Assembly: GCF_004005565.1 (NCBI RefSeq)
Contig: NZ_SADD01000001.1
Span: 372,001 to 436,000, forward strand
Length of the DNA: 64,000 bases
Reading direction: 5' to 3'
Origin: Lujinxingia sediminis
Lineage (GTDB): Bacteria; Myxococcota_A; Bradymonadia; Bradymonadales; Bradymonadaceae
This document shows positions 18,603 through 27,426 of the stretch, in pieces. The translations under genes were made by a program, and so were the position numbers. The notes beneath the pieces were generated by a model. The model saw only the letters and a program-made list of their open reading frames with translations. It was not told where the DNA came from and did no database searches. The first letter of the stretch is position 1; each line of letters begins with the position of its first letter.

Positions 18603-18824
18603 TCACATCGAGTAGTCGTGCTCGTGGCTGCGCAGCACTCTCGCCGCGTGCAAGCCCTTGGGTCCACGCCGAAGTTCAAACTCCACGACCTCGCCTTGCT
18701 TCAAGGTCTTAAAACCCTCGCCCTCAATCTGGCTGTAGTGGACGAAGATGTCGTCTTCTCCTCCCTGAGTGATGAATCCGAAACCTTTGGCGTTGTTGAA
18801 CCATTTCACAGAACCCGTTGCCAT
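18603..18824 (-). CDS. CspA-family cold-shock RNA chaperone
   Basis: A 73-residue OB-fold protein with both nucleic-acid-binding motifs: RNP1 KGFGFI (about residues 14-19) and RNP2 DIFVHY (about 24-29). It binds single-stranded RNA and DNA and melts mRNA structure; which family member it is (cold-induced or constitutive) is not decided by the protein. GGGAGG abuts an ATG at 18830 with no spacing but is 6 bases from the ATG at 18824, so 18824 is the better start. A promoter-like pair about 140 nt upstream would give the long 5' leader typical of cold-shock mRNAs. The C-terminus is slightly longer than usual (HEHDYSM). Confidence 0.97.
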   Translation of the reverse strand: MATGSVKWFNNAKGFGFITQGGEDDIFVHYSQIEGEGFKTLKQGEVVEFELRRGPKGLHAARVLRSHEHDYSM

Positions 18825-18830
18825 ACTCAT

Positions 18831-19280
18831 CCTCCCTCAAACAACAAAGATGTACGTTATGACGCTTCGCTCCACCTCCCTGGTGAGCGACTTCGGCCGC
18901 TGCCACGGCCCGCGATGGGTAATGTTCATCCTTCCTTAGATGTCCACGCCCACAGCATCACGATACGAAGAGTATAGTGTTAACGCTTTGTATGTGGTCA
19001 AGTTTGTTTTGATGTTATTTATTGGGGTTAAAGTTATAGGATAAGTGCAAATGGTGTAGAGTTACAGTGGGGCTATATGGTGTTTATTGTTACAGTGTAA
19101 GCAGATGCGGTGCATTATTCCGCTCTCACTGGAAGGCTTTAGAGCGATGGTACGCGCGGATCTTCAGGAGGCCCGGACGGTCGCTGCGAAGCGCAAAAGC
19201 GTCCGCTGTCTGAAGGCGCAAGGCGTCGCCAGGGCCAAACGCGCCCGTACATCAGGGACGACGGCGAGGCGCGCATAAAA
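18831..19280. other. AT-rich intergenic stretch with a long leader and a doubtful small ORF
   Basis: This region is clearly lower in GC than its neighbours, especially about 18960-19110. On the minus strand it should hold the cold-shock 5' leader. On the plus strand an ORF of up to 63 codons (19087-19278, ATG at 19105) encodes a very basic peptide with KRKSV and AKRARTSG stretches, ending just before a terminator hairpin. It has no clear ribosome binding site, so I leave it uncalled; a small RNA ending at the 19281-19317 hairpin is an alternative. Confidence 0.3.
18971..19001 (-). promoter_or_regulatory. Candidate promoter of the cold-shock gene
   Basis: On the minus strand TTGACC (18996-19001) is followed after 19 bp by TATACT (18971-18976), close to the sigma-70 consensus though with long spacing. 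It would start a transcript with about 140 nt of leader before ATG 18824. Confidence 0.45.
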
Positions 19281-19317
19281 AAGCCCCCGAAGCCTCTGTG
19301 GTGGGCTTCGGGGGCTT
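19281..19317 (-). terminator. Intrinsic terminator of the TPR lipoprotein gene
   Basis: A 14-bp stem (arms 19281-19294 and 19304-19317) is followed on the minus strand by T6. It lies 25 bp past the stop of the TPR lipoprotein gene. On the plus strand it is followed only by CTAC, so it mainly serves the minus strand. Confidence 0.8.
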
Positions 19318-19341
19318 CTACAGCGCATTCTGTGAGCGTCT

Positions 19342-20148
19342 TCAGCGACGCCGGAGCCGGTTGGCCTGATTTCGCGCACGCGTGGCGTAGGGGCCTTCTG
19401 GTGCCAACTCCAGGTAGCGCTCAAAGGCACGCGCGGCCTCCTCCGTCTCACCGAGTTTCGCGAGTATAAAACCCTGATTGAAATAGGCCGGTGCGTAGTT
19501 TGGATCGAGCGCGCGAACCTCGTTGTAGTACTTCAGCGCTTCATCGGGGTTCTCCTCGCTAAACGCCAGAATCCCCAGACTGTGCACCGGCCGTGGATCG
19601 TCGGGCGCGAGCTCCGCGGCCTTCTCCAGAGCCTGCCGAGACTGTGGATGGGCCCGCAAGAACATGTAGGCAGCTCCGATGTTGAGCAGGGTGTCGACAT
19701 CAAGCCTGTCGTCGTCGGCGGCCATGGAGGCGCGGTAGGCGGTGATCGCGTTTTGGTAGAGGCCGCGCTCCTGGTAAATATTGCCCAGGTTAAAGTAGAC
19801 CTGCGGCTCGTCCTGACCGCCGGCCGACAGCGCATCGCCGATGGCGGCGATGGCGTCGTCGTAGCGCAGCGCAAAGGTCAGCGCGATGGCGCGGTTCATG
19901 TGCACGTCCCAGCGTTGCTGGTCGATGGCCAGCACCTCGTCGTAGGCGGCGATCGCGTCATCCCACGCTCGGGCATCAAGCGCCTCGTTGCCTTGAAGCA
20001 CCAGCTCCTGTACCGAGATTGAGGGCGCCTCGACGCGCTCCTCGGTGGGAAGCTCGTCGCTTTTAGAGGCGTTGGACGAAGAGCAGGCCGGCGCGCATGA
20101 CAAAATTGCACCGGCAATCAGCAGAGCGCGCAAAGGTTGAGAAGGCAT
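19342..20148 (-). CDS. TPR-repeat lipoprotein
   Basis: This 268-residue protein starts at ATG 20148, preceded by GGAG; a 54-codon upstream extension is discarded. The signal sequence ends in Cys-containing motifs ILSC (Cys 18) and APAC (Cys 22), either of which could be lipidated. About five TPR units follow (for example NRAIALTFALRYDDAIAAIG, VYFNLGNIYQERGLYQNAI and YFNQGFILAKLGETEEAARA), ending in a basic NRLRRR. The general form resembles the PilF/BamD-like TPR lipoproteins that assist outer-membrane assembly, but no specific partner is nearby. It is divergently transcribed from the next lipoprotein gene, with only 2 bp between start codons. Confidence 0.88.
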   Translation of the reverse strand: MPSQPLRALLIAGAILSCAPACSSSNASKSDELPTEERVEAPSISVQELVLQGNEALDARAWDDAIAAYDEVLAIDQQRWDVHMNRAIALTFALRYDDAIAAIGDALSAGGQDEPQVYFNLGNIYQERGLYQNAITAYRASMAADDDRLDVDTLLNIGAAYMFLRAHPQSRQALEKAAELAPDDPRPVHSLGILAFSEENPDEALKYYNEVRALDPNYAPAYFNQGFILAKLGETEEAARAFERYLELAPEGPYATRARNQANRLRRR

Positions 20149-20150
20149 CA

Positions 20151-20696
20151 ATGAGACTCCAGAAAGAGCGGGTTCAAAAAACGTCGTCGCCCCCGGCACA
20201 CGAAGCGACACCGGTAGGTCGTCCACGCGCCAGACGGTATCGCCTATTGAATCGGGGGGCAAGATGGCCCCTGGCCGTTGCGGCTCTGTGTGTGACGCTG
20301 GGCGGAGCATGTGCTGGCACCCCGGCCTCGACGTCTGAGCAGGACGCAGCGTCTTCGTCTACGAGCTCGGCGGCGGAGGTCCTCTACGAAGCGCTTGCGG
20401 AGAGCGTGGAGGCCAACAGCCCCGGGGTTGATGTGAGCTCGCGAGAGCAGTTTCTGGTGGTGAGCCACTATGAGGAACTCAGCCAGGCGCGTCGCCGCCG
20501 TCTGGTCGCGCGTGTGGTGCCCGTGGGGCGAGGGGTAGGGGTGCGGGTTGTGGCCGAATATCAGACGCGTCTCGATGATGAAGAGGGTGCCCAGCGTTGG
20601 GAGCCCGAGGCCCGTGAGCAGCACGCCGAGGACGCGCAGCGCTGGGAGCTTGCTGTCGCGCGCGACGCCGAGCGTCGTTTTCACCGTCGTCGCTAG
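20151..20696 (+). CDS. Putative lipoprotein with basic N-terminus, unknown function
   Basis: The frame from ATG 20151 (AGAAGG upstream) encodes 181 residues. About 40 polar, basic residues precede a hydrophobic stretch ending LGGACAGT (lipobox-like), so the real start may lie further in, for example at a TTG near 20248. The mature region is Ser/Ala-rich, then carries a VVSHYEELSQARRRRLVARVV segment that might be a small beta-alpha domain. It ends in a charged, Arg/Glu-rich tail. I do not recognise the family. The start is 2 bp from the divergent TPR lipoprotein gene, and the stop overlaps the next convergent gene by 4 bp. Confidence 0.55.
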   Translation: MRLQKERVQKTSSPPAHEATPVGRPRARRYRLLNRGARWPLAVAALCVTLGGACAGTPASTSEQDAASSSTSSAAEVLYEALAESVEANSPGVDVSSREQFLVVSHYEELSQARRRRLVARVVPVGRGVGVRVVAEYQTRLDDEEGAQRWEPEAREQHAEDAQRWELAVARDAERRFHRRR

Positions 20697-22360
20697 TCCG
20701 TTCGCCAGCCTCGCAGGCGGAGAAACGCCAGCGCGACCATGGCGAGCCACCCGGCGTGGAGAGGGGCACCTGAGCCCGTGCTGCATCCTCCCTCCGGGTT
20801 CTCCGAGGGCACTTCCGGAGCGGGGTCTGTGCCGGTTTGACCGGGCTCAAATCGCCCCAGCGATTCCACTTCGACGGTGTTGGCCCCCTCTCCCGCGCTG
20901 ATGGCGAAAGGTGCCGGGCTGCCCATCAAGCGTCCCTGTCCGCGACGATCTTCGGCCACCACCTGCGCACACCACGAACCGATGAAGAGCGGGGCGGTGT
21001 TGGCCTCCCCGCTGAGCATCAGCTCCTGCTGTGGCTGCAGGGTCGGTTCCCTGTACATCCACAGGCGAACCTCCTCGTGCCAGCGTTCTGCACTCCAATC
21101 CGACGTCGCTTCGCAGGAAGCGGGCGCGGCCAGAAGTTCAAATGAGCGCACAAAGGTCGCTCCGGCGGCCTCGTTACGCACCCCCAGGCTGAGGCCCAGC
21201 GGAGCGCCGGGGGCGACTTCGTCTTCGGCCAGCTTCAGATCATCGTAGACCACCAGCGTGCTCAGGTCGCTGAGTGTGGCATCGCCCCGGGACGCCTCAA
21301 GGCCAAAGGTGCGCGTGGCACCGTGGCCTGCGGCAAGTTCAATGGCCAGCGGCGCACCGTCCAGGGGCGTGCTGCGCGAGAGAGGGGCCGTTCCGCCCTG
21401 CGTATCGTAAACGAGAAGTCGGTGATTGGGATGCGGCGAGGTCCACAGCCCTGGCTGATGCGTCGAGGCGATGGCGAAGCGCTCCGAGATCCAGCTCAGC
21501 GCCAGAAATTCGCCGCCGACCCCGGCCTCGGCCAGCTGCGCCTGCCATACCACCTCGCCATCTTCGTTCAGGCGAAGAAGCGCGCCCGACGTCGCAATCA
21601 GGAGCTCGCCGGAGGGCAGCGCCATCATATCGCGAAGCGTCGAAAGTTCAGGAACAATAAGGGGATCCTGCCAGTCGGGATGCTCGGCTGAGAGCAGCAC
21701 GGTGGCTGGCTCATTATGCGTGTCACGATCGAAGATCAGCAGGCCCGAACGTTCGACGGCCGGCCAGTTCACGGCCAGCGCGAAGCGTTCCCCGGGCAGC
21801 GCCGCTACAGCGGCCACCCGGGCCGTTGCGTTGGACAGCCCCAGAGATGTCGACCAGATGTAGCGCCCCTCCACGGTGTCGTAGACATGCGCGCGCCCCA
21901 CTGTGTTGTCCCCCATCAAGAGCTCTCCGGGGGTGTTGTCGTCAAGGAGTGAGACTACGGCTAGCCCGGGCGAGCTGATCCACTGACCCGGTGCACTCAA
22001 CGAGTCAACTTCGTCGCCGTCGGCGTCAAAGCGCACCGCCCCGCGCCCCGCGCCATCGCCCAGAAGAAGGTGACCGCCGGGCATCTTGAGCGCGGCGGTA
22101 TAACCGGCGAGGCTCCCGTCCTGAAGGCTCACCGGGATGTCGGAGCGTCGGGTGATCTGCGCGCTCTGCGGGGAGACTTGCACCTGGTAGCTCCAGAGCG
22201 CATGTGTGCCTCCCGTGGGCACTACCCATACCTGGGTGCTCACCGACTGGGCCTGCGCGTCGGGCACCGTACTCAGCTGCAGCGCACATCCAAGCATTGC
22301 GGCCAAAAGAACTCGTGCCGGTGGCGCGACGCGTGATACCTTTTTAAGACCTTGCTTCAC
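20693..22360 (-). CDS. Exported beta-propeller-like protein with MYXO-CTERM-type anchor
   Basis: This is a 555-residue protein. GTG 22360 is preferred, with GGAG 8 bases upstream and a signal peptide following (VLLAAMLGCALQL, cleavage near AQAQ). The body contains repeated strands with short Trp/Asp motifs (TGGTHALWSYQV, GRYIWSTSLGLSN, EDGEVVWQAQL), compatible with a PQQ- or WD-like propeller, then an Ig-like region. The C-terminus (GGCSTGSGAP, a hydrophobic helix, then RLRGWR) matches the MYXO-CTERM sorting signal known from Myxococcota, in which Cys processing by a myxosortase attaches the protein to the outer membrane. Function unknown; a surface-displayed binding protein is inferred. Confidence 0.8.
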   Translation of the reverse strand: MKQGLKKVSRVAPPARVLLAAMLGCALQLSTVPDAQAQSVSTQVWVVPTGGTHALWSYQVQVSPQSAQITRRSDIPVSLQDGSLAGYTAALKMPGGHLLLGDGAGRGAVRFDADGDEVDSLSAPGQWISSPGLAVVSLLDDNTPGELLMGDNTVGRAHVYDTVEGRYIWSTSLGLSNATARVAAVAALPGERFALAVNWPAVERSGLLIFDRDTHNEPATVLLSAEHPDWQDPLIVPELSTLRDMMALPSGELLIATSGALLRLNEDGEVVWQAQLAEAGVGGEFLALSWISERFAIASTHQPGLWTSPHPNHRLLVYDTQGGTAPLSRSTPLDGAPLAIELAAGHGATRTFGLEASRGDATLSDLSTLVVYDDLKLAEDEVAPGAPLGLSLGVRNEAAGATFVRSFELLAAPASCEATSDWSAERWHEEVRLWMYREPTLQPQQELMLSGEANTAPLFIGSWCAQVVAEDRRGQGRLMGSPAPFAISAGEGANTVEVESLGRFEPGQTGTDPAPEVPSENPEGGCSTGSGAPLHAGWLAMVALAFLRLRGWRTD

Positions 22361-22466
22361 GTGGGGGCTCTCCGTTTTTGGCCCGTTGCTATCGGACCCG
22401 ATCAACGTGTCGACCTTAGAGCAGGCGCGGCCTGCTGGCCATTCCTACTGTTTTCAGGATGTCTCG

Positions 22467-24254
22467 ATGACTCAAGATGACGCCATCTGCGCCACCGGGC
22501 GATTTCAGATCTCGGAGCAGACCAGAGAGGTCATCGCGTTTCACCTGAAGACGATGCTCAACGTCTGGCTACGCTACTTCAAAATCGACGAAGTGCTTGT
22601 TTGCCCGGGCTTCGAGCACTCCTCGGTGGGGCTGGGCGCCTATGTGGTGCGCGAGGATGTGTGTGAGCCCGCCCAGGAGGGCATCTGGGACTTCCATGAG
22701 CTCTTGCAGACCTGGCGATACGGAAGTCATCGGATGGTCTGGAAGTCGGCCGAGCATCGCCTGGTCGCGGTCACCGAGAGCAGGGAGGGCGGCGAGCCTG
22801 TGTTTCTGGGGTTTGTGCTGGTGCGGGCCGATCGGATCGTTCCCGAGGTGGGCTTTGAGCAGCTACCGCACCTGGTCGGTGAGGCGCTGCGCTCCTGTCG
22901 CCGAAACGGGGTGCGACTCTTTTTTGAGGAGCGAAGCGACCTGGCAGTCAAAGCGCAGCTCTATCAACTGATGAGCAGTTTTTCGGAGTGGCTTGGCTGC
23001 GATCACTCCGCGTCGATTTTGCTCAGCCGGCAACCGCTGGAACTCGGGCACCTGGAGCAACCCGCCGCTACGGTCGACGTGTTGGCCGAGCGACTCTTCT
23101 TCGACGGTGAGCCTGCCCGCGACGAACTCGCGCAGGAGGAAGATGGCGAGGCGTGCCGTGAGAGCGCGCGCCGGCTGGTCGGGATGGTGCTTGATGTGGA
23201 TGAGAGTTCACCACCCACCGTGCTCACCGAGGCACTCGCCAGGCAACTCGCTGAGCCGAAGACCTGCTGCCATGTTTTTATACGATCCGAGAAGAAGGCG
23301 TCTTCCGAGCGGGGGCTTCCCGGCTGGTGGACCGGCGATGCGCCCCGGGCGCGGATCGGGGAGTGGCATACCTTAGACGAGCGACCGATGGCGCGGGCCT
23401 GCTGGATGGTCCCGATGATCAGTCACACTCAGGGGGCGCCGGAGCTTCTGGGCTTTGTGGCGTTTAATTTTGCTCAGCCCCAGGCACCGGCGCCCCACGC
23501 GCTGGCGCTGATCACCGAGATCGCTGCGCAGCTGGCACGTGTGCTTCGTCACTCCTCCATCTATGTGCTCGCCGCCAGTAAACTGCGGATCGTCCAACAG
23601 ATACGCCACATTGCTGAGGATGCGATCCGCTCCGGTGAGACAGGTGAGGCTGTGGTCAACGGCTACATCGCAAAGGTCACCGCCCTGATCGCCGAGCAGG
23701 TGGAGGTGCCCTCGGTGGCCATTGCCTACATTGTCGATCGGCAGGGGGAGCGTTGGCTGCGTTATGCTCACCCGCACGGTTGGACGCGTTTTGATCAGCT
23801 GGATATCCCTGTCGATGTGGCCGCTCGCCAGCGGGTCGACTCGGGCATCTCGGCGCTGGCCGTACGCCTGCGCCGCGCGCTCACGCTGGCCGGTGGACAT
23901 GGAAGCGGCGATAACCTGCGCTTTAAGAATGAGCTCTTTATCGACGAGGGCAGCGGTACGCTTCTGGATGCACGCAGCCCGGAGTGGTCGAGCATCGAGG
24001 ATCGCTCACCCTGGAGCAGGCTCAGTGACTATTATAAGCCAGCGCGAAGCAGCGCGTACGCCACGCTGGCCTTTCCCGTGCTCTACGCCGACCGTGCGCT
24101 CGGTGTGCTCACCGTAGAGGTCGAGCGCTCCACCGACTGGGTGTGGTGGTCCGGTCTGGGGGGGCAGCTCTTCTGGGAGCTTGTAGCCGCAGAGCTTGCC
24201 TTTGGTTTTGCCGCATTAGGCGGGCCGCAGTGGCACGCGCTCAACCCCGGTTGA
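22467..24254 (+). CDS. GAF-domain-type sensory protein without output domain
   Basis: The protein is 595 residues from ATG 22467; the frame extends further upstream but into the divergent gene's leader. No signal peptide is present, so it is cytoplasmic. Two or three GAF-like alpha/beta modules are inferred, the clearest at about residues 400-590, with ASKLRIVQQIRHIAEDAI as linking helix, VEVPSVAIAYIVDR strands and a final AYATLAFPVLYADRALGVLTVEV strand pair typical of GAF ends. An earlier module around 300-360 ends LLGFVAFNFAQPQ. There is no kinase, cyclase or HTH domain. The stop overlaps the convergent sirtuin gene by 14 bp. Confidence 0.65.
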   Translation: MTQDDAICATGRFQISEQTREVIAFHLKTMLNVWLRYFKIDEVLVCPGFEHSSVGLGAYVVREDVCEPAQEGIWDFHELLQTWRYGSHRMVWKSAEHRLVAVTESREGGEPVFLGFVLVRADRIVPEVGFEQLPHLVGEALRSCRRNGVRLFFEERSDLAVKAQLYQLMSSFSEWLGCDHSASILLSRQPLELGHLEQPAATVDVLAERLFFDGEPARDELAQEEDGEACRESARRLVGMVLDVDESSPPTVLTEALARQLAEPKTCCHVFIRSEKKASSERGLPGWWTGDAPRARIGEWHTLDERPMARACWMVPMISHTQGAPELLGFVAFNFAQPQAPAPHALALITEIAAQLARVLRHSSIYVLAASKLRIVQQIRHIAEDAIRSGETGEAVVNGYIAKVTALIAEQVEVPSVAIAYIVDRQGERWLRYAHPHGWTRFDQLDIPVDVAARQRVDSGISALAVRLRRALTLAGGHGSGDNLRFKNELFIDEGSGTLLDARSPEWSSIEDRSPWSRLSDYYKPARSSAYATLAFPVLYADRALGVLTVEVERSTDWVWWSGLGGQLFWELVAAELAFGFAALGGPQWHALNPG

Positions 24255-25002
24255 GGTCTTGCACCCGGCGCAGCAAGACCGGCAACACCTCGCCGGTTTT
24301 GCCGCGAATGACGATATCGCTGATGTCCGAGAGGGCGCTCAAGTGGGGGTTGACCTCAATGAGAGTGGCGCCGTGGCGCCGCGCCGTCTCCGGAAGCGCG
24401 GCCGCCGGATAGACCAGCCCACTGGTGCCCAGGATCAGGCAGACCTGGGCGTTGCGGGCGAGCTCCATGCTCCTTTCCAGGGCATCTTCGGGGAGCGTCT
24501 CGCCAAACCAAACCACCCCGGGGCGAAGCGGGCCGGCGCACTCCGGACACCGGGGCTGCTTGCTGAGGTCGAGGTGAAGATCCTCGAGCTGATAGTCACA
24601 CGCATGGCATCGCACGCTCAGCAGTGAGCCGTGCAGATGATAGATGCGCGGGCGAAAGCCCGCTGCGTCGCTGGCTGCTTCGAGCAGATGATCGACGTTC
24701 TGGGTGGAGATGGTGTAATCCCCGGTCTGCGAGAGCCCGATGAGCGCATGATGCCCGGGGTTGGGGTGGATGCGGTGCAGCTGCTCACGCCGCTCCTGAT
24801 ACCAGGTGAGCATGTGCTCCCGGTCGCTTTCAAAGGTGTCGACGTGGGTAAGGTGCGCGATCTCCTCATCGCTGTAGATGCCTCCCGGACCGCGGAAGGT
24901 CGGTACCCCGCTCTCGGCGGAGAGACCGCTCCCCACGCAGACGAGGACGCGAGGGTTACCCAGGAGAACATGCGCGGCGCGATCGATGGCGGGCAGGTTC
25001 AT
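24241..25002 (-). CDS. Sir2-family NAD-dependent deacylase (sirtuin), class III-like
   Basis: This 253-residue cytoplasmic enzyme uses NAD+ to remove acyl groups from lysines, giving nicotinamide and O-acyl-ADP-ribose. Visible motifs are GSGLSAESG and FRG near residues 24-38, TQNVDHL at 100-106, catalytic His 124 in HLHGS, and zinc Cys pairs CHAC (132/135) and CPEC (152/155). GTSGLVYP and EVNP follow. The Tyr-x-x-Arg of WYQERREQ (Tyr 68, Arg 71) is the signature of class III sirtuins such as CobB and SIRT5, which favour succinyl and malonyl groups, though some also deacetylate. ATG 25002 is set by GAGGAG about 9 bases upstream; a TTG at 25101 would add a poorly supported 33 residues. Confidence 0.95.
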   Translation of the reverse strand: MNLPAIDRAAHVLLGNPRVLVCVGSGLSAESGVPTFRGPGGIYSDEEIAHLTHVDTFESDREHMLTWYQERREQLHRIHPNPGHHALIGLSQTGDYTISTQNVDHLLEAASDAAGFRPRIYHLHGSLLSVRCHACDYQLEDLHLDLSKQPRCPECAGPLRPGVVWFGETLPEDALERSMELARNAQVCLILGTSGLVYPAAALPETARRHGATLIEVNPHLSALSDISDIVIRGKTGEVLPVLLRRVQDLNRG

Positions 25003-25157
25003 GCGTTGGCTCCTCAAGCGGGGATCGAGCATGGTCGGTAGAAGATCTGCGGCGCGGTCGACGACCTTGCGCGCCACGGTGCGGGCGATGGACTTTAACA
25101 ACGGGGAGCTCGCTCCTGGGAGTGCGGCCGGGCTGCAGCGCGGCCGGAGGCTCTCCC

Positions 25158-25754
25158 TTAGTTCCAGCGGAAGTTGATCGGCGCGGCGCCGGCCGGCTCA
25201 AAGGGCGCCCGCGCCGGCGTAAAGCCGCTGTAGAAGGGGTTCGAGGTGCTGTTACGAATCAGCACCCGGGTGCGACGCCCATCGGCTTCGAGCTCCACCG
25301 AGAACTGGGGGGCTACATCGGGATGGCCCAGATTGAGCCGCGCGTACGTTTGCCCGAGCTCCATGCCGATGACGCGAAGCTGCGTAACCTCGGTATGAGG
25401 CACCGCGTCCGGATCGACTTCCACGAACTCCGTACGCTGCAGGTAGGCGCTTTCCACAAAGGTTCGCACCTCGCTAAAGGGGATGTCGTAGACGTGCTCA
25501 AAGTCGATGCGCCCCTGGCGGCCGACCTCCCGGGCGGACACGCGCTCCCAGGGGAAGTTCAGGGGGGAACGTGCAAATTGTGTGGTCACCAAAAGCTCAT
25601 TCAGCGCGGCCATCTTTGGCGCGTACGCCTCACCATCGGAAAGCGGCGTCTGGGCGAAGCTCAGCGTGCTGGCGAGCGTGACCGAAGTCAGCGTCAGGCA
25701 AAAAAGAAGGCGTCGTGGCACAGGTCTACTCGCAGTATCGGAAACGTTTGGCAC
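25158..25754 (-). CDS. Exported protein of unknown function
   Basis: A signal peptide (RRLLFCLTLTSVTLASTLSFAQ) is preceded by two possible GTG starts, 25754 and 25721; neither has a strong ribosome binding site, and the longer is given (198 residues). The 263-codon frame beyond is discarded. The mature domain has about 160 residues. It is alternating alpha then beta, with VYDIPFSEVRTFVESAYLQR and VTQLRVIGMELGQTYARLNLG stretches, and ends in an Arg/Trp tail. I recognise no family. The gene lies 155 bp upstream of the sirtuin on the same strand. Confidence 0.6.
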   Translation of the reverse strand: MPNVSDTASRPVPRRLLFCLTLTSVTLASTLSFAQTPLSDGEAYAPKMAALNELLVTTQFARSPLNFPWERVSAREVGRQGRIDFEHVYDIPFSEVRTFVESAYLQRTEFVEVDPDAVPHTEVTQLRVIGMELGQTYARLNLGHPDVAPQFSVELEADGRRTRVLIRNSTSNPFYSGFTPARAPFEPAGAAPINFRWN

Positions 25755-26045
25755 AGCGGGCTCTTCAGAGAGCCATGCGGTCTGAGATTGTAGCGCGACA
25801 TCAAGTCCTGTCCACCCCGCGAATCGGGCCCTTCTCGGCTGGCTCTTCGCAGGGCAGAAGCACCGGGATCGCACTGTCAAGACTTGCAAAGGAGAAACTT
25901 GACCCTCGATCACGTCTTTTGTTAGCGTCCGCCCGATGGTTTGCATCATTCAAGAGGCTGGCCCTGAATCCAGTCATGAAAACACCGCATAGCCGTGATC
26001 TCTTCTGGAGAGGTCCGGTGTGAGGACACCCCCCGGAGGTAGTAG

Positions 26046-27161
26046 ATGAAGCTGAATGACACTCTGAAACTTTTGATGGTCCTTCTTATGAGCGCCGGTA
26101 TGGCGACCACCACCCTGACCGCGTGTGGGGGAGATGAGCCCGGTGAAACCGACGTTGAGACCGACGCCGGCGACGAAGATACCGGTGGTGTAGATAACGA
26201 CGGCGGTGAAGAAGATACCGGCCCTGACGCCGACACCGGTCCGGGGCCGGACGGCACCATCGATCTGGTTCCCCCGCCCGCCCGCTGCGGTGAAGAGGGT
26301 GCGTCCGAGCGCTGCGACGAAGATCCGGAGACCTTCGAGTTTGGTGCCGCCTCCAAGATCAGCGCTCTGCAGATCGCCGGTGCCGACTGCTGCTTCGACC
26401 TTGACGGCGACGGCTTTGAGGATAACAGCCTCTCGCTGGCTGGCTCGCTGGCCAACGGTTCGCTGGCTGACGGCATCGCCGATGGCTCCCTGAGCCTCAT
26501 CCTTGAGCACGACGGTCTGACGGCCCTCGAAGTCGGGCAGGAATTTAACGTCAACTTCCTGCTCGGCGCGGAGTCCACCGCCGATGGTGAGATCATCGAT
26601 CCGGCGAGCTTCGACAGCGGCGTCGCCCCTCAGGCGGTTCTTCCTAACGCGACCATCGTTGATGATGGCGGCGTCTCGGTTGTGGAAGCCGGCCCGGGTA
26701 CCGTGGTGATCGTACTGGAACTCTTCGGCCTGGAACTCTCTCTCGCGGTGCGTAACGCTGTGATCTCGGCCGACGTCGTGGCCGAAGAGAGCTCGCTTGA
26801 GACCGGTGTCACCCTTGAGAACGGCCGCCTCGGTGGTCTGGTGCTCTTCCAGGAGCTGGTCGATACCATCAACAACGTCACCGCCACCTGTGAGTGCCTG
26901 GGTAACCCCGAGAAGCTCATCAACATGGAAGCGGAAAGCGCTTGCATTGAGTACACCGAAGCCGAGCTTGCTGGCTGCGTCGACGATGAGTCCATCTGCG
27001 GCGACATCGCCGAAAACTGCAGCGCGGTCACCTCGCTGGCTCCCGCGCTCGTCGTTCACGACGTCGATGGTGACGGTGAGAAAGACGCCATCTCGGTTGG
27101 TATGACCTTCGAAGCCGAGCCCGCCGTCATCGCCGGTGTGGAAGCGGTTGTGGCCGAGTAA
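26046..27161 (+). CDS. Lipoprotein with Asp/Glu-rich linker
   Basis: This 371-residue protein has a very clear start (GGAGGT upstream). The signal peptide ends in a canonical lipobox, LTAC (Cys 27). An acidic, low-complexity linker of about 45 residues (Asp, Glu, Gly, Thr) follows, a form very common in surface lipoproteins of Myxococcota. The body has Asp-rich repeats resembling calcium-binding thrombospondin type 3 loops (DLDGDGFED near 120; DVDGDGEKD near 340) and six or more Cys (CC at 115-116, CEC near 280). A surface or periplasmic calcium-stabilised protein is inferred; function unknown. Two hairpins follow, the second a classic terminator. Confidence 0.85.
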   Translation: MKLNDTLKLLMVLLMSAGMATTTLTACGGDEPGETDVETDAGDEDTGGVDNDGGEEDTGPDADTGPGPDGTIDLVPPPARCGEEGASERCDEDPETFEFGAASKISALQIAGADCCFDLDGDGFEDNSLSLAGSLANGSLADGIADGSLSLILEHDGLTALEVGQEFNVNFLLGAESTADGEIIDPASFDSGVAPQAVLPNATIVDDGGVSVVEAGPGTVVIVLELFGLELSLAVRNAVISADVVAEESSLETGVTLENGRLGGLVLFQELVDTINNVTATCECLGNPEKLINMEAESACIEYTEAELAGCVDDESICGDIAENCSAVTSLAPALVVHDVDGDGEKDAISVGMTFEAEPAVIAGVEAVVAE

Positions 27162-27167
27162 GGCTAT

Positions 27168-27206
27168 TCAGAAGAGCAGCGGTGCCTGGTATCGCTGCTC
27201 TTCTGA
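27168..27206. repeat. 14-bp perfect inverted repeat
   Basis: Arms 27168-27181 and 27193-27206 pair perfectly around an 11-base loop, 7 bp after the lipoprotein stop. No T run follows. It may stabilise the 3' end or help the adjacent terminator. Confidence 0.7.
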
Positions 27207-27216
27207 GAAGTTCAAG

Positions 27217-27248
27217 ACGCCCCGATCTTCGGATCGGGGCGTTTTTTT
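27217..27248 (+). terminator. Intrinsic terminator with TTCG tetraloop
   Basis: An 11-bp stem (27217-27227 with 27232-27242) capped by the very stable TTCG loop runs into T7. This is a textbook terminator of the lipoprotein gene. Confidence 0.93.
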
Positions 27249-27426
27249 GTGCGGAGAGTGCGTGAGAGGGGCGCTCATCGCCAGAACCTGGTCAGGTTCG
27301 GGGTGGGAGGGGGATTGGAGTGTGTGCCTCTTGATGCGCGCCTGGTGGCTTCAGGGGCACAGACGTTGCGGTTATCCGCGACGCCGACGTGCCAGGGCGT
27401 TTGAGGTATTTTGGGCGGTGAAACGT

